From positions 1-43,262 of the forward strand of contig CACXYH010000029.1 in NCBI GenBank assembly GCA_902771785.1: a DNA stretch of 43,262 bases, read 5' to 3'. The notes beneath the pieces were generated by a model that worked only from the letters and a program-made list of their open reading frames with translations, was not told where the DNA came from and ran no database searches. Source of the stretch: an uncultured Prevotellaceae bacterium (GTDB taxonomy: Bacteria > Bacteroidota > Bacteroidia > Bacteroidales > Bacteroidaceae). Positions 1 through 8,579 of the stretch are shown here, piece by piece (the stretch's first letter is position 1; each line of letters starts with the position of its first letter). A program made the position numbers and the translations under genes.

Positions 1-50
1 TATTTATATATTATATATATTATAATATATATAATATATAAATATAATTT
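1..50. other. A/T-only tract at window edge
   Basis: The first 50 bases contain no G or C and consist of overlapping TATATAATAT words that can fold back on themselves. The rest of the window is GC-rich, so the tract stands out. It lies beyond the end of the Rid-like gene and probably belongs to the intergenic region of the next gene to the left, which is outside the window. No function can be assigned. Confidence 0.5.
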
Positions 51-96
51 ACACACTCTTTCTTAGCTCCTCTCATTTTTCAAAAATGCAAATGAT

Positions 97-127
97 ACGG
101 CGTTACGGCGTTACGCCGTTACGCCGT
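97..127 (-). terminator. Nested hairpin at the 3' end of the lysS-gpsA-Rid operon
   Basis: The 31 bases are a regular nested inverted repeat. Outer arms ACGGCG/CGCCGT and inner arms CGGCG/CGCCG are separated by TTA on both sides, with TTA as the loop. It abuts the stop codon of the minus-strand gene at 127-129. A second inverted repeat (CATTTTT/AAAAATG around one base, 74-88) follows in the direction of transcription. There is no long uninterrupted U tract, so termination is inferred from position and structure. Confidence 0.5.
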
Positions 128-1266
128 CAGAACGGCTCGACGCCTTCCTTCTGGATGCGCTTCACGGCCATGCACTCCATCTCGACAAGCCAGCCTGGAC
201 GGCATACGGGCGCGTGAACGATGATGTAGGGCTTACCAGGAAAACGCTCTTCGTAGAGGGCACGCACTACGTGGTAGTCGGCTGTGTCGCGCAGGTAGAC
301 GATCATCATGGCTACGTCGAAGAAAGTGCAGTCGGCTTCGCTGAGCAGCGCCCCTACGTTATCCCATACGCGCTGTGCCTGCTTCACCACGTTGCGCGCG
401 TTGATGATCTGTCCCTTGTTGTTGATGCTGGCCGTTCCAGAGATGAACACGTGGCGACGGTCGGCATAGTCGACATAGGTGCCTCGCTCGAAGCTGACGC
501 CGTACTCGCTGGTGCGGTTCAGGTTCATGGGGGCATAGAGGAAGTGTATTTGCTCGGGCTTGATGCCGCTGATGGCGTAATTGTCCATCTGGGTGAGCAC
601 GTTAGGGTCTTGCTGTCGGCCACCGATGCCCGTGCTGGCAATGAAGTGAGTGTTCTCCGTAAGTCCCTGGGTGAAGAACACCTGGTTGCGGGCACGTACG
701 ACGCCGGCATAGTTCAGGTCTACATCGTTGACGAAGAGCCATGTGCGGATGCAGTTGTTGGCCAGCGTGCAGCCCTCCTGCGCCAGCTGCATGACGTATT
801 CGTTGAAGAGCAGTCGTGTCTGGTATTCTGAATTGGTGGCCAGGTTGTGGGCGCTGGCGTTCCACAGGTGGCGGTAGGCACTGTGGCTCACCTCGTAGAG
901 TCCGCTGGCCGTGCTGATGCTGGTGGTGACGCCCGTCATGAGGTAGGCCCATAGGCCTATCTTCGTGCCGTCGAGCGGTGCCTGCTGGATGATGCTCTGT
1001 GCAATGTCGGTGGTCTCGATGGCGAGTATGTCGTCGGCCTGGTTGGCGGCATCGCTCAGGAAGTAGCGCTCGAAGACGGCGGTTGCTCCCTTGAGCTCTT
1101 TCTCTACAATCAGCCTGTAGGCGCTCATGAGTGCCTCCAGCTGTTGGGGGTAGGGCAGCGTGTTGTCAGAAACGTGCAGCATGAGGTGATGCTCCTTGAC
1201 CTCCGTACCGTTGTCGAAGGTAAAGATGTCGGCCCATGCGCTATCGAAAGCTATTCTCTGATTCAT
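127..1266 (-). CDS. Two-domain Rid/YjgF-like protein
   Basis: A 379-residue cytoplasmic protein without signal peptide. The last ~150 residues resemble the YjgF/YER057c/UK114 (Rid) fold, including the stretches ARNVVKQAQRVWDNVGALL and DYHVVRALYEERFPGKPY, where Rid proteins describe their subunit-interface helix and strand. The N-terminal ~220 residues form a second, less familiar domain. Stand-alone RidA deaminates reactive enamines and is about 130 residues, so this is a larger relative. Two-domain proteins with a YjgF-like C-terminus also include the FkbO/Hyg5 chorismate-converting enzymes, so chorismate chemistry is an alternative, but nothing here proves it. It follows gpsA by 26 bases on the same strand and is probably the last gene of the lysS-gpsA operon. 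The family call is fairly safe; the reaction is unknown. Confidence 0.65.
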   Translation of the reverse strand: MNQRIAFDSAWADIFTFDNGTEVKEHHLMLHVSDNTLPYPQQLEALMSAYRLIVEKELKGATAVFERYFLSDAANQADDILAIETTDIAQSIIQQAPLDGTKIGLWAYLMTGVTTSISTASGLYEVSHSAYRHLWNASAHNLATNSEYQTRLLFNEYVMQLAQEGCTLANNCIRTWLFVNDVDLNYAGVVRARNQVFFTQGLTENTHFIASTGIGGRQQDPNVLTQMDNYAISGIKPEQIHFLYAPMNLNRTSEYGVSFERGTYVDYADRRHVFISGTASINNKGQIINARNVVKQAQRVWDNVGALLSEADCTFFDVAMMIVYLRDTADYHVVRALYEERFPGKPYIIVHAPVCRPGWLVEMECMAVKRIQKEGVEPF

Positions 1267-1292
1267 GTGTTCGTAGGGGTGGTTCTGCTTTG

Positions 1293-2288
1293 TTAGCGGA
1301 ACGAGTCAGTAAGCAATTTGATTTCTACTTGAGGCGATATGCGCTCGTACAAGATATTGTATACGGCATCGAGGATGGGCATGTTGACGTGCCAGTGGCG
1401 GTTGATTTCCTTCATGCACTTCGTGCCGAAGTAGCCCTCGGCAATCATCTCCATCTCTATTTGTGCCGACTTCACCGAGTAGCCCTTTCCAATCATCGTG
1501 CCGAAGGTGCGGTTGCGCGAGAAGTTGGAGTAGCCCGTGACGAGCAGGTCGCCCAGGTAGACGCTGTCGTAGACGTTGCGCTCCAGCGGGTGGATGCTCT
1601 GCAGGAAGCGTGCCATCTCCTGTACGGCGTTCGACATGAGCACGGCCTGGAAGTTGTCGCCGAACTTCAGTCCGCTGCAGATGCCGGCTGCAATGGCATA
1701 GACATTCTTCAGCACGGAGGAATATTCGATGCCGATGACGTCGGTAGAGGTCTTTGTCTTGATGAATTCGCTCGACAGCACGTTGGCAAAGGCTTGTGCC
1801 TTCTCGCGGTCGGAGCATCCTACGGTGAGGTAGCTCAGGCGCTCGAGGGCCACCTCCTCGGCATGTGACGGACCGCCCAGGCAGGCCAGGTTGTCGTAGG
1901 GCACGTCGAACACCTGATGGAAGTACTCTGAGCAGACGAGGTTCTCGTCGGGCACGATGCCCTTGATGGCGGTGACGATGAACTTGTCCTTGAGGCGGGT
2001 CTTCAGCTTGCGCAGGTGATTCTTCAGATAGGGTGAAGGAACGACGAAGACGAGCGTGTCGTAGAGTGCTACGATGTGGTTCAGGTCGCTGTCAAAGTGA
2101 ATCTCGTCGGTGTTGAAGTGGACGCTGGTCAGATAGTTGGGGTTGTGGCCCATGCGACGGAAGTCCTCAATCTGGTCGTCGCGACGCATATACCATCCGA
2201 TGTGGTGCGTGTGCTGCACCACAATCTTGGCAATGGCCGTTGCCCACGAGCCTCCGCCGATGATGGCTATCTTTCCGCAGTTATGCAT
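1293..2288 (-). CDS. gpsA: NAD(P)H-dependent glycerol-3-phosphate dehydrogenase
   Basis: Reduces dihydroxyacetone phosphate to sn-glycerol 3-phosphate, the backbone for phospholipid synthesis, in the cytoplasm. The 331-residue length is normal for the family. An N-terminal Rossmann fold is marked by [16 protein letters not shown] (residues ~7-22). The nucleotide-domain stretches [22 protein letters not shown] and [12 protein letters not shown] follow, where GpsA normally has a GPSFA-type motif. The C-terminal helical domain carries [20 protein letters not shown], whose Lys corresponds to the family's catalytic lysine. The ATG overlaps the end of lysS by 8 bases, so translation is probably coupled and the two genes share a promoter. 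Identification is secure. Confidence 0.95.
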   Translation of the reverse strand: MHNCGKIAIIGGGSWATAIAKIVVQHTHHIGWYMRRDDQIEDFRRMGHNPNYLTSVHFNTDEIHFDSDLNHIVALYDTLVFVVPSPYLKNHLRKLKTRLKDKFIVTAIKGIVPDENLVCSEYFHQVFDVPYDNLACLGGPSHAEEVALERLSYLTVGCSDREKAQAFANVLSSEFIKTKTSTDVIGIEYSSVLKNVYAIAAGICSGLKFGDNFQAVLMSNAVQEMARFLQSIHPLERNVYDSVYLGDLLVTGYSNFSRNRTFGTMIGKGYSVKSAQIEMEMIAEGYFGTKCMKEINRHWHVNMPILDAVYNILYERISPQVEIKLLTDSFR

Positions 2289-4017
2289 TCGCTTTCTCTA
2301 TCCATTGCTGCACCTCGTCGACGCTCGGCTTCTGCAGCTCCAGCTTGTATTTTTTCACGATGTCGCCAATCTTCTGCTGCAAGCCCTGGGGCTTCTCTTC
2401 GCGAATGTCCTGTACGAGGTAGAAACCGGCCTTGCGCAGCACGCGTGCCCATTCTTCGCTTACGCCGATGGCAGCCCATTCCTGGAAGGTGCTCTTGGGA
2501 GCCTGCTTCTCGGGCTTCATCTGTGGGAAGAACAGCACCTCCTGGATGAAGGTCTTGCCCGTCATGAGCATCACGAGGCGGTCGATGCCGATGCCGATAC
2601 CAGAGGTGGGGGGCATGCCATACTGCAGGGCGCGCAGGAAGTCCTGGTCGATGATCATGGCCTCGTCGTCGCCCTTCTGTGCCAGTCGCATCTGCTCCTT
2701 GAAGCGCTCCTCCTGGTCGAGGGGGTCGTTCAGCTCTGAGTAGGCGTTGGCCAGCTCCTTGCCGTTCACCATCAGCTCGAAGCGCTCAGTAAGGCCTGGC
2801 TTCGAGCGGTGCATCTTCGTCAGGGGCGACATCTCGACGGGGTAGTCGGTGATGAAGGTGGGCTGAATGAACGTGCCTTCGCAGAACTCGCCGAAGAGCT
2901 CGTCAATCAGTTTTCCCTTGCCCATGGTCTCGTCGACCTCCATGCCCTTCGACAGGCAGAAGGCGCGTATCTCGTCTTCGCTCTTGCCGTCGCAGTCGAA
3001 GCCCGTCTTCTCCTTGATGGCGTCGAGGATGGGCAGACGGCGGTAGGGAGCCTTGAAGCTGACGATGTTGCCGTCGATTTCGCGCTCAGGCTTGCCGTTG
3101 ACGGCAATGCAAATCGTTTCGAGCAGCTTCTCTGTGAACGACATCATCCAGTTGTAGTCCTTATATTGCACGTAGAGCTCCATGCAGGTGAACTCAGGGT
3201 TGTGGTTACGGTCCATGCCCTCGTTGCGGAAGTTCTTGCCAATCTCGTAGACGCCCTCGAATCCGCCCACGATGAGGCGCTTCAGATAGAGCTCTGTGGC
3301 GATACGCATGTACATGTCTTGGTCGAGCGCATTGAAATGGGTGATGAAGGGGCGGGCCGAAGCACCACCGGCTATCATCTGCAGCGTGGGTGTCTCCACT
3401 TCGGTATAGCCAGCCTCGTCGAGCACGCGGCGAATGGTGCGCAGCACGGTGGCACGCTGCAGGAATGTGTCCTTTACGCCGTCGTTCACCACAAGGTCGA
3501 CGTATCGCTGGCGATAGCGCAGCTCAGGGTCGTCGAACTTGTCGTAGGCCACGCCGTCCTTGTACTTCACGATGGGCAGCGGGCGGAGCGATTTCGACAG
3601 CATCACAAGCTCCTTGGCGTGGACGCTGATTTCGCCTGTCTGTGTGCGGAACACGAATCCCTTCACGCCGATGAAGTCGCCAATGTCCATGAGCTTCTTG
3701 AAGACCGTGTTATAGAGCTCTTTGTCGTCGCCAGGGCAGATGTCGTCGCGAGTCACGTAGACCTGGATGCGGCCCTTCGAGTCCTGTAGCTCTACGAACG
3801 AGGCCTTGCCCATGACGCGGCGGCCCATCATTCGTCCGGCGATGCAGACTTCGCGCGGCTCGGCTTCGTCGCTGAAACTGTCGCGTATGTCGGTAGAGAA
3901 AGCATTGGTGGGATATTCTGCTGCGGGGTAGGGGTTGATGCCCAGACGGCGCAACTCGTCGAGCGACTGTCGACGGAGGATTTCCTGTTCACTCAGTTCA
4001 AGTTCAAGTACATTCAT
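2281..4017 (-). CDS. lysS: Lysyl-tRNA synthetase, class II
   Basis: Charges tRNA-Lys with lysine in the cytoplasm. The 578-residue protein has an N-terminal OB-fold anticodon-binding domain (about residues 55-145, with [19 protein letters not shown]). A class II catalytic core follows: motif 2 [14 protein letters not shown] near residue 262, and motif 3 [15 protein letters not shown] near residue 490. About 70 residues follow the core. E. coli LysS is near 505 residues and lacks this tail; a C-terminal extension of this kind is usual in Bacteroidetes. It is the first gene of an operon with gpsA, driven by a good promoter 45 bases upstream of the ATG. The identification is certain; the role of the tail is unknown. 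Confidence 0.97.
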   Translation of the reverse strand: MNVLELELSEQEILRRQSLDELRRLGINPYPAAEYPTNAFSTDIRDSFSDEAEPREVCIAGRMMGRRVMGKASFVELQDSKGRIQVYVTRDDICPGDDKELYNTVFKKLMDIGDFIGVKGFVFRTQTGEISVHAKELVMLSKSLRPLPIVKYKDGVAYDKFDDPELRYRQRYVDLVVNDGVKDTFLQRATVLRTIRRVLDEAGYTEVETPTLQMIAGGASARPFITHFNALDQDMYMRIATELYLKRLIVGGFEGVYEIGKNFRNEGMDRNHNPEFTCMELYVQYKDYNWMMSFTEKLLETICIAVNGKPEREIDGNIVSFKAPYRRLPILDAIKEKTGFDCDGKSEDEIRAFCLSKGMEVDETMGKGKLIDELFGEFCEGTFIQPTFITDYPVEMSPLTKMHRSKPGLTERFELMVNGKELANAYSELNDPLDQEERFKEQMRLAQKGDDEAMIIDQDFLRALQYGMPPTSGIGIGIDRLVMLMTGKTFIQEVLFFPQMKPEKQAPKSTFQEWAAIGVSEEWARVLRKAGFYLVQDIREEKPQGLQQKIGDIVKKYKLELQKPSVDEVQQWIEKANA

Positions 4018-4061
4018 ATTATGACTCTTAAATATTCGAATATATTGCTGTTAAGTGGCTG

Positions 4062-4092
4062 CAAAGGTACACATTTTTTGTGATTACGCCAA
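4062..4092 (-). promoter_or_regulatory. Promoter of lysS
   Basis: Read on the minus strand, TACCTTTG lies at 4069-4062 and TTG at 4092-4090, exactly 20 bases apart. This is the Bacteroidetes housekeeping promoter pattern (TTG, 19-21 bases, TAnnTTTG). It lies 45 bases from the lysS ATG. Confidence 0.8.
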
Positions 4093-4143
4093 AATATGCG
4101 ATGTAAAATAACGCTAAAGGGTGATTAGTTGAGAAAAAATGTG

Positions 4144-4151
4144 TACTTTTG
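4144..4151 (+). promoter_or_regulatory. -7 element for the EamA transporter gene
   Basis: TACTTTTG sits 9 bases before the ATG at 4161. The -33 position holds GTG rather than TTG at 4121-4123, again with 20 bases between the elements. The leader would be only a few bases long. This also argues against the in-frame TTG at 4149, which lies inside the promoter. Confidence 0.6.
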
Positions 4152-4160
4152 CACCCAGAT

Positions 4161-5096
4161 ATGAAGTACTTAGGTGAATTGATCTCGCTGGGCGTGGCCT
4201 GTTCGTGGACGGTGGCGGCGCTGGCGAGCGAGGTGGGCAGCAAGCGGCTGGGCGTCTTCGTGATGAATGTCTGGCGCATGGGCGTGGCCCTGCTGTTCTC
4301 AGCTTTGCTCATGTGGTGGGTCCTCGATCAGCCGTGGCCCGTATATGCTGGCGAGGAGGCATGGCTGTGGCTGCTGGCCTCAGGCGTGGTAGGCTATTTC
4401 TTTGGCGACTGGTGCCTGTTCAACAGCTATCTGCTGATAGGCTCGCGCATGGGCCAGCTCTTCATGACACTTGCCCCCATGTTTACGGCCCTCTCGGCAT
4501 GGGTGATGATAGGCCAGACGCTCGCCTGGACGTCGCTGCTGGCTATGTTTGTCACGCTTTTAGGTATAGCCATCTCTGTCTTGGGGCGCGATGAGCAGCA
4601 CCACGTGTCCGTCAGTCTTCCCATGAAGGGCGTCCTCTTCGGCATTGGCGCAGGATTGGGGCAGGGCGTGGGCCTCGTGTTCAGCAAGATAGGGCTCGAC
4701 CACTATGTAGAGGATGTGCCCGTTGCCTTGTTGCCCTCAGTCGAAGGCTATCTTCCTTTTGCTTCGAACATGATACGCTGTGTGGCTGGCTTCGCTTGCT
4801 TCACGGCGTGGCTCATACTCTCAGGGCATGCCGACCGGATGCGCCAGAGCCTGAGCGACCACAAGGGGCTGCTTGCCATGCTCTGCGCTGTGGTTTCAGG
4901 CCCGTTCGTCGGCGTGGGCTTCTCGCTGATGGCTGTGCAGTATACGGCAGCCGGCATTGCCAGCACGCTGATGGCCCTCACCCCGATACTCATTCTGCTG
5001 CCTTCGCGATGGCTCTTCGGACAGCCCATCACGCTGAAGGGGGTCGTGGGTGCGCTCATCTCTGTAGTAGGCGTATCGCTATTCTTCCTGTTATAA
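4161..5096 (+). CDS. EamA/DMT-family transporter
   Basis: A very hydrophobic protein of about 311 residues with roughly ten membrane segments in two EamA-type repeats, typical of drug/metabolite transporters of the RhaT/YdcZ superfamily. Features include an early GVACSWTVAALASEVGSKRL segment and a C-terminal repeat with AGIASTLMALTPILILLPSRW, the region where EamA proteins have a conserved A-x-x-L-x-x-L-x-P pattern. It acts in the inner membrane. The substrate cannot be read from sequence; amino acids, nucleosides and other metabolites are all known in the superfamily. The ATG at 4161 is preferred because an upstream in-frame TTG falls within the promoter. It is divergent from lysS and appears to be a single gene. 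Confidence 0.85.
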   Translation: MKYLGELISLGVACSWTVAALASEVGSKRLGVFVMNVWRMGVALLFSALLMWWVLDQPWPVYAGEEAWLWLLASGVVGYFFGDWCLFNSYLLIGSRMGQLFMTLAPMFTALSAWVMIGQTLAWTSLLAMFVTLLGIAISVLGRDEQHHVSVSLPMKGVLFGIGAGLGQGVGLVFSKIGLDHYVEDVPVALLPSVEGYLPFASNMIRCVAGFACFTAWLILSGHADRMRQSLSDHKGLLAMLCAVVSGPFVGVGFSLMAVQYTAAGIASTLMALTPILILLPSRWLFGQPITLKGVVGALISVVGVSLFFLL

Positions 5097-5146
5097 AGCA
5101 CAACATTAACGATTCAAAATATTATGAAAAAAAACGAGGACATTCC

Positions 5147-5177
5147 TTGCTTCTTCGACGAATAATCCGTATCTTTG
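5147..5177 (+). promoter_or_regulatory. Promoter of the DUF4468 gene
   Basis: TTG at 5147-5149 and TATCTTTG at 5170-5177 are 20 bases apart. The start codon follows 20 bases later at 5198. Confidence 0.75.
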
Positions 5178-5197
5178 CATAAAAAAAGAAAGATATT

Positions 5198-5935
5198 ATG
5201 ATGAAACAAGCTAAATTATGGATGCTCGCTGCCATCCTGAGTGTTTGCGGCGTGATGAGTGCTCAGGCACAAGTGATGAAGCCGGCCGACCTGGAGAAAT
5301 ATGCCAAGGAACGCTACGGCGACAAGTGGCTCGATGCTGCCAAGAACCTTGCCCAAGGGCTGACGCTCGACAAGAACGAGTCGCTCACTTATCAGCAGGT
5401 CGTTCAGGCTCCTGGCAAAACCAAGCAGCAGCTCTATGTGGCACTCAACTACTGGGCCACCGCCACGTTCAAAGACCATCAGGCCATCACCCTCAACGAC
5501 AAGGAACTGGGCTGCATCATCATTTCCTCGACCATTCCTAACATTGTGGAGCATATTGGAACGCTCAACAAATACTCCGTCAGCATCACCCCCGTCATAC
5601 GTCTCGACATCAAGGACGGACGAGTGCGCGTGACCTATACCGTTCAGAACTACGACATCCTGGCCGACATCAGCGGTGGCTGGCTCAGTCCTGTAGATAA
5701 AGACAAGAAGACCTACGGCGACTCAAAACGTAAGGCCGACGACAAGACCAATGCCAAGCTCTACGATGAGCAGTGGGAGATTGCCAAGCACTATCCGTTT
5801 GTTGAGAAAGACTCGCAGAAACGCACATGCGCCAAGGCGCTCGTGATGACTCATGCCTACTCGAACGCCATCATCGACAAGGTGGAGGAGGCCTTGAAGT
5901 CTGGGCTCGTGGGCAATGAGGACGATGACTGGTAA
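5198..5935 (+). CDS. Secreted DUF4468 (TBP-like fold) protein
   Basis: A 245-residue exported protein. A signal peptide is clear: basic start, a hydrophobic run (LWMLAAILSVCGVMS), then an AQA site near residue 25. The mature part has the DUF4468 pattern: a polar N-terminal helix region, then YVALNYWATATFKD, strands around CIIISST, and a repeated VSITPVIRLDIKDGRVRVTY hairpin that describes the predicted TBP-like beta fold. DUF4468 proteins are common in gut Bacteroidales and have no settled function. No lipobox is seen, so it is probably periplasmic. It has its own promoter and is a single gene. Either of two adjacent ATGs (5198, 5201) could be the start. Confidence 0.75.
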   Translation: MMKQAKLWMLAAILSVCGVMSAQAQVMKPADLEKYAKERYGDKWLDAAKNLAQGLTLDKNESLTYQQVVQAPGKTKQQLYVALNYWATATFKDHQAITLNDKELGCIIISSTIPNIVEHIGTLNKYSVSITPVIRLDIKDGRVRVTYTVQNYDILADISGGWLSPVDKDKKTYGDSKRKADDKTNAKLYDEQWEIAKHYPFVEKDSQKRTCAKALVMTHAYSNAIIDKVEEALKSGLVGNEDDDW

Positions 5936-6026
5936 GCAGGGCTTCCCGTTCTTCGAACGAGTGGGCGCTATCGTCGCTTTTTGCGTTTATTAATAATAAA
6001 TAGGTGCGTGTTCGAAAGTTTTTTCG

Positions 6027-6034
6027 TACTTTTG
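6027..6034 (+). promoter_or_regulatory. -7 element for the M3 peptidase gene
   Basis: TACTTTTG lies 31 bases before the ATG at 6066. GTG at 6004-6006 occupies the -33 position, with 20 bases between. GTG at this place also occurs in front of the EamA gene. Confidence 0.6.
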
Positions 6035-6065
6035 CACGCTAAAAGTGATTTGTTAGTATAGAAAT

Positions 6066-8156
6066 ATGAGCGAAACAACTGCAAAAAGAACGAATCCGTT
6101 CTTTGAACCATACCGCACGCCGCACGATACGGTACCCTTCGACCGCATCCGCCTGGAAGACTTTGAAGAAGCTTTCATGGAGGGCATACGGCGCGATAAT
6201 GAGCAAATCGAGAAAACCATCAACAATCCAGAGAAACCCTCGTTCGACAACACGATCATCAATATGGACGACGACACCGAGGGCTACTATGATCTGCTCG
6301 AACGCGTGTCGACCGTGTTCTTCAATCTGCTCTCGGCTGAGACCAATGACGAGATGGACGCGCTGGCACAGAAAATGAGCCCCATCCTGACGCAGCATGC
6401 CAACGACGTGCGGCTGAACGAGCGCCTCTTTGAGCGCATCAAGTACGTGCATCGGCACCACCGCCGACTGACGCCTGAAGAGAAGATGCTGCTGGAGAAG
6501 ACCTATCAGGGCTTCGTGCGGAGTGGTGCGCTGCTCGACAAAGAAGGGAAGGAGCGCCTGCGCCAGCTGACGGAAGAGGCTTCTATCCTTTCGCTTCAGT
6601 TTCAGCAGAACGTGCTGAAGGAGCAGAAAGCCTTCACCCTTCACATCGACGACTTGGAACAAATCGCAGGACTGCCTGAGACGGCCCTTGAGGCTGCAGG
6701 GGAAGAGGCCAAGCAGCGAGGGCTGAATGGCTGGGTGTTCACGCTCGACTATCCTTCCTATTCACCCTTCATGGCCTACAGCACCCAGCGCGAGCTGCGC
6801 CGCCAGATGTACATGGCCCGCAACACCATCTGCACCCATGACAACGATGCCAACAACCTGGAACTGTGCAAGCGGCTCGTCAACCTGCGTCGCGAACTGG
6901 CTCAGCTCCTGGGCTATAAGACCTATGCCGACTACGTGCTTGTTCATCGTATGGCTGGTTCTACACGCAATGTCTACAAGCTGCTCAACGACCTCATTGA
7001 TGCCTACAAACCGACGGCAGAGGAAGAGCTGAAACAGCTGAAGAAGATGAAAGACACTCATAAGAAGGGAAGGGAGGAAGGGCCCATGAAACCCTGGGAC
7101 ACCGCCTACTACTCGCACCAGCTGCAGATAAAGAAGTACAACCTTGATGCCGAGATGCTGCGTCCCTACTTCCAGCTCGACAAGGTCATTGACGGCGTCT
7201 TCGGACTTGCCCATCGTCTCTATGGCATCACCTTCAAGGAAAACAAGGACATACCCGTCTATCATCCTGACGTGAAGGCCTACGAGGTGTTCGACCGCGA
7301 CGGTTCCTACTTGGCCGTCTTCTATGCCGACTTCCATCCGCGCAAAGGCAAGCAGGGTGGGGCCTGGATGACAGAATATCAGGGACAATTCATCGACAAG
7401 AAGGGCGAAAACGTGCGTCCTCATGTTTCTGTGGTGATGAACCTGACAAAGCCTACGCCCGACAAGCCGGCCTTGCTGACGTTGGGCGAGGTAGAGACTT
7501 TCCTGCACGAGTTCGGCCACTCCCTGCACGGCATGTTTGCCAACACCCGCTTCGAAAGCCTGAGTGGCACCAACGTGTGGTGGGACTTCGTAGAGCTGCC
7601 TTCTCAGTTCATGGAGAACTTTGCCGTCGAGAAGGAGTTCCTCAGCACTTTCGCCTTCCACTACCAGACGGGCGAGCCTCTGCCCGACGAGCTGATCAGG
7701 CGCATTGCCAAGAGCCGCAACTTCATGGTGGCTACGGCCTGCCTGCGCCAAGTGTCTTTGGGCTTGCTCGATATGGCCTACTACACTCAGCGCGACGAGT
7801 TTACCGACGACATCATTCCCTTCGAGAAGCAGGCCTGGAAGAAAGCCATCCTGGGCAAACAGCTTCCTGATACCTGCATGACCGTACAGTTCTCCCATAT
7901 CATGTCGGGCGGCTATGCGGCCGGCTACTACAGCTACAAGTGGGCCGAGGTGCTCGATGCCGATGCCTTCGCCGTGTTCAAGCGCCACGGCATCTTCGAC
8001 CAGAAGACGGCACAGTCGTTCCGCGAGAACATTCTCTCGAAGGGTGGTACGGAGAACCCAATGACCCTCTACAAGAGATTTAAGGGCAGCGAACCCACTA
8101 TCGACGCATTACTGAAGAGAAATGGAATCAAACGAAAAGCAAAGAAAGTTAGATGA
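6066..8156 (+). CDS. dcp: M3-family zinc metallopeptidase (peptidyl-dipeptidase Dcp type)
   Basis: A 696-residue oligopeptidase of the thimet/Dcp family. It removes dipeptides or cuts short peptides during peptide recycling. The zinc motif HEFGHSLHGMF begins near residue 481, with the downstream Glu ligand in the VELPSQFMENFA region, as in M3 enzymes. The C-terminal SGGYAAGYYSYKWAEVLDADAF is the conserved substrate-pocket segment of Dcp and oligopeptidase A. The length matches Dcp (about 680). There is no signal peptide, so it is probably cytoplasmic. Its last 35 bases overlap the next gene, so the two are likely translated together. Dcp is preferred over oligopeptidase A on overall resemblance, but the choice is not certain. 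Confidence 0.88.
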   Translation: MSETTAKRTNPFFEPYRTPHDTVPFDRIRLEDFEEAFMEGIRRDNEQIEKTINNPEKPSFDNTIINMDDDTEGYYDLLERVSTVFFNLLSAETNDEMDALAQKMSPILTQHANDVRLNERLFERIKYVHRHHRRLTPEEKMLLEKTYQGFVRSGALLDKEGKERLRQLTEEASILSLQFQQNVLKEQKAFTLHIDDLEQIAGLPETALEAAGEEAKQRGLNGWVFTLDYPSYSPFMAYSTQRELRRQMYMARNTICTHDNDANNLELCKRLVNLRRELAQLLGYKTYADYVLVHRMAGSTRNVYKLLNDLIDAYKPTAEEELKQLKKMKDTHKKGREEGPMKPWDTAYYSHQLQIKKYNLDAEMLRPYFQLDKVIDGVFGLAHRLYGITFKENKDIPVYHPDVKAYEVFDRDGSYLAVFYADFHPRKGKQGGAWMTEYQGQFIDKKGENVRPHVSVVMNLTKPTPDKPALLTLGEVETFLHEFGHSLHGMFANTRFESLSGTNVWWDFVELPSQFMENFAVEKEFLSTFAFHYQTGEPLPDELIRRIAKSRNFMVATACLRQVSLGLLDMAYYTQRDEFTDDIIPFEKQAWKKAILGKQLPDTCMTVQFSHIMSGGYAAGYYSYKWAEVLDADAFAVFKRHGIFDQKTAQSFRENILSKGGTENPMTLYKRFKGSEPTIDALLKRNGIKRKAKKVR

Positions 8157-8550
8157 GCGCTACCTGCGCATGGCCCGCATCTGGGCTGAGAATTCTTATT
8201 GCCAGCGTCGCCAGGTAGGAGCGCTGGTGGTGAAGAACAAGATGATTATCAGCGACGGCTATAACGGCACGCCCACAGGCTTCGAGAACGTGTGCGAAGA
8301 CGAAAACAATGTTTCGAAACCTTACGTGCTCCACGCTGAGGCCAACGCCATCACCAAGTTGGCCCGCTCCAGCAACAACAGCGACGGCGCCACCATCTAT
8401 ATCACCGCCTCGCCCTGCATTGAGTGTGCCAAGCTGATTATCCAGGCAGGCATCAAGCGCGTGGTCTATGGTGAGAAGTATCGGCTGACAGATGGCATAG
8501 AACTGCTCGAAAGAGCCGGCATTGAAGTCGTCTACATGGAAGTCGAGTGA
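8122..8550 (+). CDS. dCMP deaminase-family protein (ComEB-like)
   Basis: A 142-residue zinc-dependent deaminase of the cytidine/deoxycytidylate deaminase fold. The catalytic motif HAEANAI starts at His71 (His and Glu of the HAE box), and PCIEC at residues 98-102 supplies the two zinc-binding cysteines. ARIWAENSYCQRRQVGALVV and DGYNGTPTGFENVCE are typical of dCMP deaminase, which makes dUMP for thymidylate synthesis. The ATG lies 35 bases inside the end of the peptidase gene; no later Met precedes the conserved core except residue 17, so this start is the natural one. It probably shares the peptidase promoter and leads into the S41 protease gene 29 bases later. Confidence 0.88.
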   Translation: MESNEKQRKLDERYLRMARIWAENSYCQRRQVGALVVKNKMIISDGYNGTPTGFENVCEDENNVSKPYVLHAEANAITKLARSSNNSDGATIYITASPCIECAKLIIQAGIKRVVYGEKYRLTDGIELLERAGIEVVYMEVE

Positions 8551-8579
8551 CAGTAGTCTAATATGTCTTTTATCCTTAT

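Noticed and set aside
4149-4160. TTG start for the EamA transporter
   Set aside because: The TTG is part of the TACTTTTG promoter box; the ATG at 4161 is the likely start. The same reasoning rejects the TTG at 37099 for the nucleoside kinase.
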